NCBI GenBank assembly: GCA_033239525.1
Contig: BSYO01000002.1
Coordinates: 27,076,068-27,140,067, forward strand
Length of the DNA stretch: 64,000 nt
DNA from: Nepenthes gracilis
Lineage: Eukaryota; Streptophyta; Magnoliopsida; Caryophyllales; Nepenthaceae
Direction: 5' to 3'
Of the stretch, positions 35,639 through 48,720 are shown in pieces. The position numbers were made by a program, and so were the translations under genes. Positions within the stretch are counted from its first letter, which is position 1. Each line of letters starts with the position of its first letter. The notes under the pieces were generated by a model that was not told the DNA's origin, made no database searches, and worked only from the letters and a program-made list of their open reading frames with translations.

Positions 35639-38600
35639 CAACTAGTCTTCTGCATGTTTTGCGGAGACATCAAACGCTCCGTTTTGGTATCACCCACGGA
35701 AGAAAATATCAGCGTTGTTGACGGTCTCAATGGTTAAGATTCGTTTCCATATGAAGGAAGAATAAAAAAATTCTTCTTAATTTAATGTATATAATTTATT
35801 TTATTATTTATAAAACCAATTTATTTAATAAATGAGCATAATTTGATTAGTATTAATGATTAATTAAATAAATAAACATTTATAAAACATCTAAATAAAA
35901 AATATTAGTATTTGCCGTTTGTAAAACTTATATCCTTAATAGTTATATCTACGATGCATATATTTAAACTTTTAAAAGCAAAGATAACCAAATACATATT
36001 GCCTTGTCTCTGATATAATGGCTTTTTTATACATTTTTTAGATGTTTAGAGATTTTTTTTGCCCACCTAAGTTAATTTCAACCATGCATGATACGAGTTT
36101 TTTTTTTTTAATTATAGCCCACGTTTGGATAATTAAGCAGCGGTTGTAATCAAGCCAGTGACTAGTGGTTCGAAATTGACAATAATGGCAAAATTCTTGA
36201 TATTCACTTAGAAGATCAAAAAGGCTGCCTAGCCAATTTAAATTCATTTAATCTTAAATCTTACAATATATTGTTAAAATATTTAATTAATACAAAATAG
36301 GTGAAAAATTAGGTTTAACTATTTTTTGGGATAGATATAATCATAGATAAAAATAAATAACATGACTTAATTCTACTCAGATTACGATTTTTTTGATAAA
36401 TATATAGTTTTATTTTCATTTCATACTTGAAATTTAAATTTCAACCTTAGGGATTTTATAATCGGCTATTGGACTGTTTAGCACTAATCCTACAAACCAT
36501 AAATTGAAATAAGAGTTTAAAAAATTAAAACTAGCTCTTCAGATTAACCTTCAATGTTTAAGTAATCAAATGATTCTAACAATTGAGTAAAAGAGAGAGA
36601 AGATTAGAGAATTTGGCTTCAAGAGTATTTTGTGGGGATGTATTTTGGACTGTAAGTTCATAACCATTTAAATTAAATGGCAAATTGTTAAATAATATTT
36701 GAATGTTTCTATTGGGCATTCAAAATTAGAAAGGGTACCAATATCTCATATATGTTGTGAATATAATATTTTAGATTGGTTATCAATATTAAATTAGCCA
36801 GTGTAAAAGTATTGAGACAGCTTTATTAAAGTTTTTACTGTCAAAATTAAAAAAATTATGTAATGATAATTAATAATAAAAATATAAAAAAAATAATATC
36901 AATATTTTTATTAATGAATAATAATAATAATAATAATAATAATAGATATTTTATCACTTATAGAGTGACAGACTGGAGGGTAGACAGTAGAGAGAGAGCA
37001 CAGTGAATTATAAGAGAAAAGGAAGAAAATGATGAGTGTTTATAGAAAGATTAATCAATTTCTAAATTTCAAAAAAGCCAACAGTCGATTGTGAGAATAA
37101 AATAATTTGAAATAGTAAAGTGAATTGCAAGGGGCAAAAAAAAGGAAGAAAATGGTAAGTATTTATAGAAAAATTTATTAATTTTTAAATTTAAGAAAAT
37201 GTCAATGGTTATCTTTGGTATAATCTAATATAGGATCGACTCAATCTATTAATTTACGAGGCTTACAAATCAAAATCTCATAAAAAGAGATGAATTAGTT
37301 TAATTGTTAGATTAGTATCACAAAGGAAATTGGCCGAATAACTAAATTACTAAATATCGATGACTAAACTGCTAATAATATAAAAAATTAAGATACCGAA
37401 TGGTCTGATAATTAGAAAATTTAAACTGTTTATCCTAATGAATAGTTATATAACCCAAGAGATGAATAATCGGGTCAAATAAATCACTAATATACCCAAG
37501 TGACAGGCATTAAACTTAAAATTTGTGTAACTATTGGACCATTCAATTTAAACCGACGTAATATCTCAATTAATGTATAATCATGCCTTTTTAAAATGGA
37601 TATATTGATTGATAATAAGATTATAAATATATTTATTTTCTCTAAACGAATAAGAAAAAAATTACTAAAATAACAAGTACAGAGTTTTAATTTTATAAAT
37701 ATTCACAAATTTTACAAATGTCAGAGTAAAGCCATCAAATTTTTAACTCTCTTTTTCTTTTATCATCATCCTCTTATTATCTTTTCATTTTATTAGGCAC
37801 ACGACAAGCGATAAGACAAACTGTACGGCGCACGAGTGTCCATCAATTACGTATTAGGTATATGTATTATACCTTAAACACATCTATGCATCATTTAAAC
37901 ACATATTAGGTGGAAAAATTTTTGTTTAAATTACACACAAATATTTCAAAGACGTCCTTCAAACGCATCTTGATTGACTAGAATATGCAAACTGGGCTAC
38001 GTTTTTTCTTGCCTAAATACGAAGAAAATTTTGAGTGCTAGTTGAAACATAGCTAGATTGAACACGCAAATTTATAAAAAGAACAATTCGGTATATAATA
38101 TTTGTGCTATGTGATAATCTAAAGAATAGCCAAGTTATTTTTAAATATAATATACATAATTTTATGTTATATTATAAAAAAATTACAATAAAGATTTTTA
38201 GTGCCCACCTTTTTTTGACAATCTGATAAGTCCCGAATTTCAGTAGTTAAACAGATACTAAATAACACACTAGATTTTTTAATGTAAAATTAATTTCATC
38301 ATAGCAATTTAGATGCCAAGTAGTATTTGAATAAATTAAAATTTATTAAATTTATCTTATAATTCTAATAATTTAAGGTTAAATATTACTGTTAGTAGTA
38401 CAAAAAGCTCTATTATGAAAGAACTCTAACTTTCATTTTTTCATCGGAGATATGACTATAAGTCAAAATACAATAACCTTACCTTTATTTAATACTTTAT
38501 TTTTATAATTTTTTATGATAATAAATTGGTGATTTTTGCATCAAGGAATATGTTGGATACATTATTGCATTATACTGGCAAAATGAAGAATTATCCCATG

Positions 38601-38780
38601 CTAAATTAAGAAAATATTGACATAATAGTAAGACTTTTCCATATTAATTCAAACAATACGAATTTAAACATTACTAATGTGACACGAAGAACAAAAGGAA
38701 AATTTATTCCACGTCATCCTTTTCAGTAGAAAGTCACTAGGCCTGTGATAGGAGCACTAACGCCATTGAAACTTGTGTTT
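35639..38780. repeat. Diverged P450-upstream and AT-block copy, plus P450 3' flank
   Basis: 35639–36150 follows the P450 upstream region. 36190–37790 is a diverged copy of the AT block (7920–9950) lacking the solo-LTR-like insertion. From about 38048 the sequence matches 20482–21209. An (AAT)n microsatellite is at about 36906–36945. No gene was seen. Confidence 0.6.
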
Positions 38781-41634
38781 CTAGCATATTGATCCATGCA
38801 AGTGCGGTTTGGCAACAAGAACCAGATCCGTTATCTTATGCATGGTTATACCAAAAACTTCCGTCAGATCCAAATCGTCAGCACGAACACCCAACGGAAG
38901 TTCCCAATCAAATCTGTGAAGAAGACGAGCAAGAGCAAGCTCAATGGTCACAGCCCCAAATGCGATCCCCGGACAACTTCTTCTTCCAGCACCGAAGGGC
39001 AACAGCTCAAAATCCTGCCCCTTGAAATCAATGTCGCAGCCTATAAAGCGATCTGGATTGAATTCCTCTGGATTCTCCCACGATTTCGGGTCCCTCCCTA
39101 TTTCCCAAACATTGACAAAAACTCGGGTTTTTGCAGGGATTTCATATCCGTCGATGGTAACGTCTTGAATCGACTCCCTCGGCAGGAGCACCGGAACCGA
39201 GGGGTGAAGGCGGAAGGTCTCTTTGATGACGGCTTTGAGGTAGTCAAATTGATGCAAGTCCTTCTCTGAGACTTGTTCTGTTTGTGGAATGGTGCTTCTC
39301 ACTTCTACTTGTGCTTGCCTCATTGCTCTTGGGTTCATAATTAGTTCAGTCATTGCCCAATCCAAGGCTATAAAAGTTGTATCTCATCCCGCGGCAAACA
39401 TATGCTGAACTTAACGGTATTAGTAGAGTTAACTAGTGGAAATCTATCTTTGTGGTTATTATGCAGCAACTCAGGTCTTCATGAAAATATATGATCAGGT
39501 TTGGGCCACAATTATAGTCTTATGCTCTCACGGTTTAGTTATTCCTACACTTTGTAGAAAAATACATGTTATCATTTAGATGTCTAACCCATACAAGGCA
39601 CCTCATTTTTCTATCCCTAGGTGATGTGAAATTTCAGATATTAAATCTCACACTCCACCCCGTTGATGAAACGTCATTCTTGTCATATGTGGCATGGTTG
39701 AAGACTGACCAAGCTTAATTCTACACATCCTGAGTTTACATAATGACATATTATTTGCTTCGAGTTATTATTATAAATCTACATTCTTTCGATTTTATTA
39801 ATCTGAAAAAGGTGTGTTATCGAGAAAATATCTTGTGTTATTAAGAAAATATCTAACTCATATTATAAGATATCTCACCTCTCCTTTTCTAGGCAATATG
39901 GGATTTCAGACACCAACTCTCACACTAATATGAGTACCACATATCAAAATAAAGCTTAAAATTTTATTAAGTGGGGTTGGCTAAAAAGATGGTTTCGTAC
40001 ATAAACTATCTAGTAAGCTCAAGTCTCAATAGCATCTTATTAAAACATCGTAATATTTAGATGGAAACATATTTGCTATTTTTATTAATTTGTTTCTTTA
40101 AAAATTTAAATTCATATATTTAAATATACCTAAATATTGGATTTTGTAAAAAAATAATATCTGCATGTTATGTAGATGTATAAACTCTGGATGATTTAAA
40201 AAGCTTTTTGGTATTTTTCTAATGACATTGAAAGATATTAAGGTAAATTAAAATAAAATTTATTAAAACTTTTTAAATATAAAAATATATTAGAAAAGAT
40301 TGTTAAATGTTAGTGTATCACACTATTTCAATGCAATTATAATAAAAAAATAATTTATATTTGTGAAGTCACGCCTAATTTTTTAATATTTTAATAAAAA
40401 TAAAAAATATTATCGTATTTTTAATTATTTTTTTATCTCAATCATGGCATCATATTGATCAAATAAATAGGTATAAGAGAGCCTCTATTATTTAGAGGAA
40501 TAGAAAATATTATTTTTTAAATATAAATTATTTGTTTTTAAATATATAATTAAAATTTAATAATAATTTTTAATTTTTTAAAATATAATTAAATTATCAC
40601 TATTTATTTTAAAATAAATAATTTAAATTAAAAAAATAATCATCTATTTTTTGTTTCTGCATGTTGCACACAGTTCTTTGCTGAAATTGACAAAAATTGT
40701 GTTGATGATCACTTACCAAAAGAATGGCCTTAACATTGTTCATGGTGAGAGACATTTCCGAACTTGCATTCTTCTGTACGTCAAGTAAAACATCTAGAAG
40801 ATCCTTCTCTCGACTCTTCTTCCTCCCTGGATCTAGGCGTTCTTCAATCAACTCATCAAAGAATTTGTCGAACCGCCGAAAGGTTTTCTCAAGTCGAGAT
40901 TTATAGCCTGTAATAGTGTGGATGAACTCCATGGAAGGGAAGAAATCTCCAATGCTAAAACCTCCGAGCAACTCTTGGCTCTCCACGAGCATGCTATGGA
41001 AACCATGGCGATCGTAATCCCCTGCCTCGGAGAAATTTCTTCCGAGAACCACACGACAAAGGACGTCGTTCGCGTAAAGCCGAAGCTTCTCCGACAGGTT
41101 TACTGTTCTAGGGCTAGATTCTGCTTCAATCCTATGAATTAGGCGGGAAACCTCTTCCGCTCTTACGAAACCGAACGATTCAACTCTTTTCGTGCTTAAT
41201 AGCTCGAGTATACAAATCTTTCGTATGTCTCTCCAATAACTGCCGTAGGGGGAGAAGGCGATGTCCGTGCTATCGTAGAAGAGCCATTTGGCGGAGAAGA
41301 GCTGAGGGCGACTAGAAAACGGAAGGTCGTGTGTTTTCATCACTTCTTTTGCCATGGCGGCGGAAGAAACCACCACCGTCGGTACCTCGCCGAGTTGTAG
41401 GAAGATAATCGGACCTAATTTCTGAGACAGTTTGGTTAAAGATCGATGGGGCATTTTACCGAGCTGGTGAAGGTTGCCGATGAGTGGTAGCTTCGAAGGG
41501 CTTGGTGGTAGATTTGGCTTTGGTTTTCGTGCCTTGTTTGAGAGGAAGATTTTGAGGACTACGGCTATGAAGATTAGTGAAGCTAGCAACGATGGCAGCA
41601 AGCCTTCTTCCATTAGCAACTGTAAGGAAGCCAT
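38781..41634 (-). pseudogene. CYP71-like cytochrome P450, copy B (stop in I-helix)
   Basis: Exon 1 (41634–40717, 306 codons, phase 0) is fully open: membrane anchor at residues about 11–31, hinge PPSPSKLPLIGN (43–54), C-helix WRDIRK. Its donor is GTAAGT. The intron is 40716–39405 (1312 bp). Exon 2 (39404–38781) has the same length as copy A, with KETFRLHP, FNPDRF and haem loop FGAGRRSCPG (Cys at about 450). Codon 313, in the oxygen-binding AAGTDTT motif, is TGA (39384–39386) where copy A has ACA, and the preceding DMF is HMF. As written the protein would stop before the haem-binding loop. If the two-base change is a sequencing error, this is an intact 513-residue enzyme. The start is fixed by the shared MASL N-terminus. 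Confidence 0.88.
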
Positions 41635-42690
41635 CAGCTAGTTTTCAGCACGTTCTGGAGAGACTTCAAACGCTAAGCTTTAATAACACCTCCGGATGAA
41701 AGTATCAGCGTTGTTTACGGCCTCAACCGTTATTATCAGTACGACACCGTCTGTCATAGGCTATCTCAAATATGGCCAAAATACAAGGGCTACACTATTT
41801 TGGCATAGTCCATTTTACCACTATTTCTAAAAAAAAAAAAATGAATAGTAAAAAAGTTTAATTTACTATAAATATTTTATATTATTATTTATAAAATTAT
41901 TTTATTTAATAAATGAGTATAATTTAATTAGTACTAATGATTAATTAAGTGAACAGAATTTATAAGGCATCAAAAATTAAAAATATGAGTGTTTCCTATT
42001 TGTGAAATTTATACTGTTGACATTTAGTTGTTAAAATTTTATGTAAAATTATATTTTATATATTAAGATATTTTTGGGTGTTTTAAATTTTCAATTTTCA
42101 AATGCTGTATTTATTTAGTTAAAATATTATAATATTTAAAAAGTTTTTAAATAGTGTAATAGAGCCATTGGGTTGGTTATCCAATCAAATTGGTTTGGTC
42201 AATATTCTAATTTTTGTTGAATCTGTTTGATTAGTTCTGGTTCGAACAATAACATATGGTCAGTTATTCAAATTGTAAACATATCCATCTATCGTATTAA
42301 TATAAATCATATTTACTGATACGTATCAATATTAGATATTATATATATAAATTATCGTTATTTTATTTCTTAAATATACATAAATATAACTGACGTTCTA
42401 AAATACTATTATCTTTAATTACTTGCTTGATTATCTTATTAGCTTGTTCAATTTTATCAATACTGATCCCGATATCATTCTAATTATTAAAAAATAGCTC
42501 AACTTTTAATCTATGTGTATTTTATATCATTATAAATTATGTAAATTTAAATTTTTAGAAGAATGAGGATTTCAATTATATCTACAATGCATAGACTTAA
42601 GTTTTTAAAGCAAATATAACTACGTATCGCTCTACTATTGGTTCGGTGACTTTTTAAAATATATTCGTAGATATCAACTGATATTGATAT
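41635..42690. other. P450 upstream region, unit 2 (left part)
   Basis: Matches 24223–25360 of unit 1, lacking only the short tandem duplication at 25170–25230. It is interrupted at 42690 by Element III and resumes at 54155. Confidence 0.75.
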
Positions 42691-44077
42691 CGACGCGTCT
42701 GGGCCGATCCGATTTCAATGCAGATTCGGATCTCTTTGATGGTTTGAAGCAAGCTCCAGCTTCACCGAGTCATTTAATCCCACACCATTAAGCATTTAGG
42801 TCACAAGGGGTCGGGCCACAACGGCGGAAGGTAATCCCACCGCACACACACAAACACTCAAGTCAGCAAAGATGGGTCTTCAGGAAGGAATTGAAAGTAG
42901 AGAGAGCAATGGGAGTGGGAAAGAGAGTGTCTTGTTCTGGATGTCGGAGACGCAAGGCCTTTCTCGTATCTCGAATAGTGGGAAGGCACAGACGGCTCTA
43001 GTGGGACTCGTTCGTTCTTCGAGTTTAATTGTGTTTTTGAGAGTTTGCATTCACGGGAACTTAACTTGTTTCTCGAGAAGCACTTAGGGTTTGTGAGTCC
43101 GAATGCCGACGCCAATGAAAGCCTCAATCAAAGCGAATAAGAGCCGCCCTGGATGGTGAAACCCGCAGCCTTTTTTATGGCAAAGATGGCGATCCTCCTC
43201 CTTTGGAAGGAGTGATCGCCCCCGTGATCGCCACGCCTTCCTTTTGAGGCCGATGTTTCACGCCCATTGTGGGAGGATTGTTTCTTCGAGGCGGCCAACC
43301 ACTTTCCAAGTTGGTTTCTTTTCTTCCCAAAGATGTTATCATTGGAGCTCCGGGCCGGCAAGGAGTTGGGAAGATCTCGCACTTTCCTTCTTTCAAGGGC
43401 GCCATTCTTGCCGATATTCCTTTTGAGATCAGAATATCCTTGGAGGATCGTGGGTTGGCCTTTTTATGACCGGGTAGGTCTAAATGGGGTGCCCGCATCG
43501 TTGAAAGGCTTTTTGGGGCCCAACGCAAAGCGCGACGGAAACGCTGAGCCGGTTGTCTGCGTGCGTGCTAGCCACCCTTATGAAAGGTATCCGCCGCCTC
43601 AGATGATGGGCTTTGAGCGAGTGGAGCTGGTGCCCATTATTGTAGAAGAGCTCTTTGAGCCTAATGTACATGGGCGCATTTATCAACGTGTCGAGTTGAC
43701 CGTCAGCGTGTTGGCCGCCGTGGAGAACGAAGGGAGAGCGGCCTGACGATCAATCGATGGTACGGGGGCCGTAATGGAATAGGCCTATCATCGCTGCAAA
43801 GCCTCTAAAGGCCCAATCGAACCGGCCAACATTGAAGGTTGACTGATCATGCAGTAAGTTGGCCGCCAAGACGGCCAACGTTGGCGTTAGCCGCCAAGAC
43901 GGCCAACGTTGGGCGCTGACCGCCTGGGCTTTCCGACCTTTCCGGCCCGTCTTCTTACCGGGCCCCTCAAAATGTCGACGACCTTCTTGAGCTTCGCTGA
44001 CCTTCTTCGGGTCGGCCCATTATTTGTGTACATATAGCCCCAATGCCGGTGGCCGATTTCGGCCTCTAATATGTTCA
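42691..44077 (-). repeat. Element III 3' LTR
   Basis: Matches 52879–54154 over most of its length, for example a GGAATTGAAAGTAGAGAGAG string. The left edge CGACGCG corresponds to TGATGCG in the other LTR. The right edge is uncertain by about 40 bases. A purine tract TAAAGGGGAAGA (minus strand, about 44099–44088) next to it is the likely polypurine tract. Confidence 0.7.
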
Positions 44078-44706
44078 TGATGGGATGTCTTCCCCTTTAA
44101 GGATCTCGTTGGAAATTTATGAATAGTGTGAAGGAGAGTTTGACCGAATTGTTGATCGCTCTGGTCAATTCCGGAAAGTACCTAATTGTCAATCGTTTTT
44201 GGTCAATTTGAGATCGTAATTGTTGATCGTTTTGGTCGATTTCAATACCGAATTGTTGAACGCTTTTGATCAATCAGGAGTATCGTAATTATCGACCGCT
44301 TTGGTCAATTCCGAGTACCTGGCAGAATTATTGGCCGCCAATTTTGGGAATGATTTGGGAATGATTTTGGCCGGATTGTAAGGCGTAAAACGACGTGTCC
44401 TCCTTTGGTTGGGCGGAGATCCCGGTCATTAATGCCCGAGAGATCCGTCCTTTGCGCAGGCCAAGTGGAGAGGCGACACGTGGCAATCTCGGGACGGTGT
44501 CATTTATGAGGGGTTTCTCACAGAGCCCGGCCCTTTTGAGGGTCAAATGAGGAGGTGACGCGTGGCAGACTCGACGGTTTTGCATGCTTGGCGCTTAAGT
44601 TTCCCTTCCGTTTTTTGAAATCAGTTACGCTTCCAAATCTTCGTCTTCTTCATTCCCGCTTCTCAGACGTATTTCTTCAAAAGAAACCCTAAAGCTCTTT
44701 CTGACC

Positions 44707-46240
44707 ATGGCTTCCGTAGCGAATTACTCATCCGATCTGAGAGAGAACGACATCAAGGCTTTATGCGTTGAGTTCAACATCCCTAAAGAGACGGCCTGGA
44801 TGGCTCCAGGTGCGGACGACAAAGCCTTTTCTCCACCAGAGGGCTACATTACAGTTTATGAGGCTCACTCGAGGAGCGGCCTCCGCTTGCCACTGCGGAG
44901 GAGTTTGAGTCGATCATGGCGGCTCTTCAAGTACCCCATCGCCCGGCCTTCATGCCAATGCGGTGAGGTACATTTGCACTCTATGCATTTTTTCCTAGAA
45001 GCTTGGGCAAAGTTTAGGATGTCTAGGCCTTAAGGTTATTTTTAAGGTGACCCGGGGGCGGAGTGGATTTCACTCAACCCCGTGTGGGAACAAAAATAAA
45101 TAAGGCCATCCACATTCTCTCAAGAAATCGAAAACCGGTTCTTCTTTGTGAAAGTTGGGAGAAGTGGCCCTCGCGAGGAACCGGTAAGGTTCGAGATGTG
45201 CACTGGGCACGCTGTCTCGCGACGGAGAACTCCGCCTACGCCCGGCCGACCAAGGCAATGGGTAAATCTCGACGAGTTTAGGAGGAATTTTTGGTTTTTC
45301 ATGAGGAGACCAAGAAGGCTAAAATGGGACCGCCGTCTTTGCTCGTGAAGCCACACCCTCGGTTAAAATGATGAGACCTCGAGGTCTCAAAGAAGTTGAT
45401 AATCCGCCCAAGGTCCTAGAGGAAGCCGAGAGTGCAATCGCTACGCCTCATCGTCTTCGCGCAAATTGACCATGTGGTTGCCGGGATCTCAGCGGGGTGA
45501 CCGGGCAAAGACCTCGAGTGAAAAACTGCTAAGGACAGGTCGACGGATATCGGAGGAGTTATCTCTTGACCTACGGTGGTTCCAGTGCAACTGGATGGAG
45601 TCCTGCCGCGGGAGCCACTCGCGACATGCCCGAGGGTTCACGAATTTATATCGTGGAGCCGATGAGAATTGATTCACACCACGCCGCCCGAGGGCAGCCG
45701 GGGAAGGAGGCTGTGCAGCCTACTCCGAGAGGCCGCAAGAGAGGAGCCGCCGCCATTGGCTGAGGATGATGAGTTTTTGGATCGCATTTTGGATGAGGCA
45801 CAAGCGTGTTCGGCGTAAAGAGGGTGCTCCCGGCTCAACGTCTCCAATTCCACCGCCGGTTGGGCCTCGGCCCGGAGTCTAGGCCTCGCGAGGCCCTACA
45901 GGAAGACTTAGCGAGGTATATCTTTGCAATGGCTCACTTGTATTTCTTTCTTCCTTATGTTTGCAAACTCACATTTTGCCTTGGTCTGTCAAGCAGCCTA
46001 AGAAGATTGGCCTCACTGCCTCCCGGGAAAAGGAATGTGGCTGAACGCATCATTGCAGACCGGGAGGCCGAGATAGCTCGGCTAGAGGCAGCCGGCCGCC
46101 TCGAGGGGGAGCTCTGTGAGCATCGGGCCTCTTCGAGGCCGATTATAAGCAGCGTGGAGACAGAGAATGTTGAATCAAGGCAGAGAACGTCGGTGTCAAG
46201 GCGGAGGTTGCTCGCTAAAGGAAGAGGATGATCGATCAAA
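44707..46240 (+). pseudogene. Antisense gene inside Element III (Transposase_28-like)
   Basis: Runs against the element. It has a cellular-gene-like leader (AGAAACCCTAAAGC) and start context ACCATGGCT. The N-terminus MASVANYSSDLREND is followed by PPEGYITVYEAHSRSGLRLP, which resembles the Pfam 'putative gypsy type transposon' (Transposase_28) domain found in plant element proteins. After about 44888 the frame changes. NAVRYIC-like and ENRFFFVKVG-like pieces follow up to 45348. The end (about 45990–46200) is a coiled-coil-like stretch (IIADREAEIARLEA). The broken frames make it a pseudogene here. Its 3' end faces the end of pol, with the hairpin array between. Confidence 0.6.
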
Positions 46241-47034
46241 GTGAGCAACAAACACCTCGCAGATCGAGCCGCCGCAGAGAACGAGTTGGCCTCTCGGATG
46301 ACCCCTCATGAGGTTGGGGCGCACCGCACGCCCACTGTTTGAGGCTCAACATCGGGACGTCGCATTGCGCGGTTGATTGCTCCCGACTTCCCATTGGAGT
46401 TTATCAATCAAAGAAACAAGGCAAATGCAACGTAAAAGAAGATCTCGGAGGAGAGCCCAGAGACAACCTGGGTGGTCCGACCACTCGAAGCCTTTTGTAT
46501 TTCTTTTGTTTTTTAGACCGTATGTAAATTGTGACATACTTATTGAGCAATAAAATGGAAGTTCTTTTCGTTCGGTGTCCATTGCCTTTTATTGCTTTTG
46601 TGTTTGTTGTTTGCATGAGTCGTTATATTGGGCGACCAACTTGGTTGGCCGGGCGACCGCTGCTTGGTTGCCTAAGGAGGTTGGCCCCAAGGCTTGGCGA
46701 GTGGTTGCATTAACTAACTCATGGGGTCTTGTCCAAGTGGAAACTTGGGCAATCGGCTGCTAGAGAAGGAATGCTTCTTGTTTTTGTTTAATCACGCTAT
46801 CCTTTCATCGAGAAGGGTAGTGAGTCGGGGTAGCCAACTTGGTTGGTCGGGCCGCCTAAGGAGTAAGATCCTTGAGCCGGCGGAAAGTTGTTAAAACCAC
46901 TGGTGGCGCCGCAAGTGTGACGCCCACTTGGGCCAATGTTAGAGAAGAAGTATTTCTCCTTCGACCGCCGCCGACCGACGTTGTTGCTCCCCCAGAAGGA
47001 GGTCGTCGCGTGTGCCATACTTGCCCCCTAAGAT

Positions 47035-47290
47035 TTTTAGACCGCTATGGGCCACTTGGATGACCAAGGTTTTAGTACGACCGCTATTGGGCCGCTCGGA
47101 TGAACGAGATTTCAGACCGCTCATGGGCCACTTGGATTACCAAGGTTTGAGACCGCTCATGGGCCACCCGAATGACTGTGGTTTTAGGCAAACATGGGCC
47201 ACCTAGATGACCGTGGTTTCGGACATCTTATGGGCCACCCGGACGACTGTGATTTGAGACCACTTTTGGGCCACCTAGATCACTAGGGTT
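47035..47290 (-). repeat. Hairpin tandem array of Element III, about 36-bp period, seven units
   Basis: On the minus strand units read AAAAC + stem–loop + GGCCCATGAGCGGTCT. GGGCC (plus strand) recurs near 47049, 47089, 47124, 47161, 47195, 47232 and 47268. Stems include CTTGG/CCAAG (two units), CTCG/CGAG and CCTAG/CTAGG; the other units pair less well. Unit layout and orientation relative to the element match the Element I array at 3832–4035. Confidence 0.8.
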
Positions 47291-47475
47291 TAACGAGAGG
47301 GTGAAGACCCACCCGACTTAGGGGCAGTCTAGATCGGGTGAATACCTGCAAGGCAAACACAGTTCATATATGCAAGACCTAGGATCCTATATGCTAAGTA
47401 AACCTCTTATTTTACTCAATTTACACAATCTTGCGAATGAATGCACATAGACGGGCTAGTACGTACCTGGGCCTC

Positions 47476-48720
47476 TTATTGGAAGTAACGCTTCAGGTGG
47501 GTAGCGTTCCACGTTCGTGGGACCAACTTTCCGTCCTGGTTCCGAGCTTGTACGCTCCGTGCGCGCAGACGGCGGCGAGACAAGGAAAGGTCCCTCCTAC
47601 TGGGAGAGAACTTGTTTCTACGGGTCGGCTTGCCTGTGGCCTCGATGCCTCGTAGAACCAAGTCCCCAAAGTCGAATTGCCAGGCTTTCACCTTTTTATT
47701 ATAGTATCGGGCAACTCGGTGTTGGTACGCCACTGTCCCGTACTCGCGGCGCGGCTTCCTCTAGCAAGTCCAAGTGCTTCCTGATTTTCTGAGAGTTGGT
47801 CTGTGGGTCGAAGGACTCCACCCTGAGACTTGGGAGCCCGATTTTAATAGGAATTACCGCCTATCCCGTAACATACAGAAGAAGGGTGTCTCGTGCGTTA
47901 GTTCTTTTGGGGTTGTAAATAAGACCAGAGGAGGACGGATGGGAGCTCCACCCGAGAGCCTCCGGCGCCTCCAATTTAGTCTTTAACCCGTAGAGTAGCG
48001 TACACGGTTTCGACCTCCACCGCCTGCTAGCACGGGGTATGCCATCAGTGTGGACCAGCCGATTCCAGGCGGGTGCAATACTTGGTGAAGCGTTTCCTAA
48101 AAAGGTCCCGTCTGCCTGGTCACCACGACCTCCGGGATGCCAAGGCTGGCAGACAATGCTCTAGCGAAGGAACTCGGAGCATTGTGTTCTCGTGATCTCT
48201 GCAGCGGGGCGGCCTCGACCCACTTAGTGAAGCAGTCGATGCCCGCTATGATAAACTTTTTACCTCGCGGCAATGGAAAATGGGCCGAGAATGTCGAGCC
48301 CTATCATGCTGAAGGACGCCTGAGCCTGAAGGGACTTGGTCGGCCGGACGGCCGGTGATGAAGGTTGCCATGAAGCCGGCAGCTCACACTTCTTTACAAA
48401 CTCAAGCGCGGCCCTTTTATGAGGGCCAATAGTAGCCTCGTCGCATGATTTTGAAGGCCTGGTGTTTTCCGCCTACGTGTGATCCATGATCCCGAGGTGA
48501 ACTTCGCCGGTGCGTAGTCAACCTCCTCGGAGATAGACAGCGGAGATATTTGAGTTGAGTATCCGCGACGATACACCCGCCCATCAACTAATGTGTACCA
48601 TCCTACATCTTTTAATCCGCTTTAGCCTTTTCTTGTCCTCTGGGGAGTGATCCGTCGGCCAAGTATCAAAGGTAAGGCCAACAGTTTTTCGTCTCTGGAA
48701 ATGCATTGCCTCATGTTTCT
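47476..48720 (-). pseudogene. Integrase region of Element III
   Basis: The C-terminal end is clear: ARYYNKKVKAWQFDFGDLV, VLRGIEATGKPT, then VPRTWNATHLKRYFQ and the pol stop at 47476, typical of plant Ty3 integrase. Upstream, about 48250–48130 holds a KKFIIAGIDCFTKWVEAA-like core start, and 48576–48394 a zinc-binding-like LYRRGYST, SGSWITRRR block. Frames change repeatedly. Integrase would insert the cDNA into the genome. Confidence 0.7.

Noticed and set aside
45148..45763. Several short open frames on both strands in the Element III interior
   Set aside because: They are pieces of one frameshifted antisense gene or its shadows, not separate genes.
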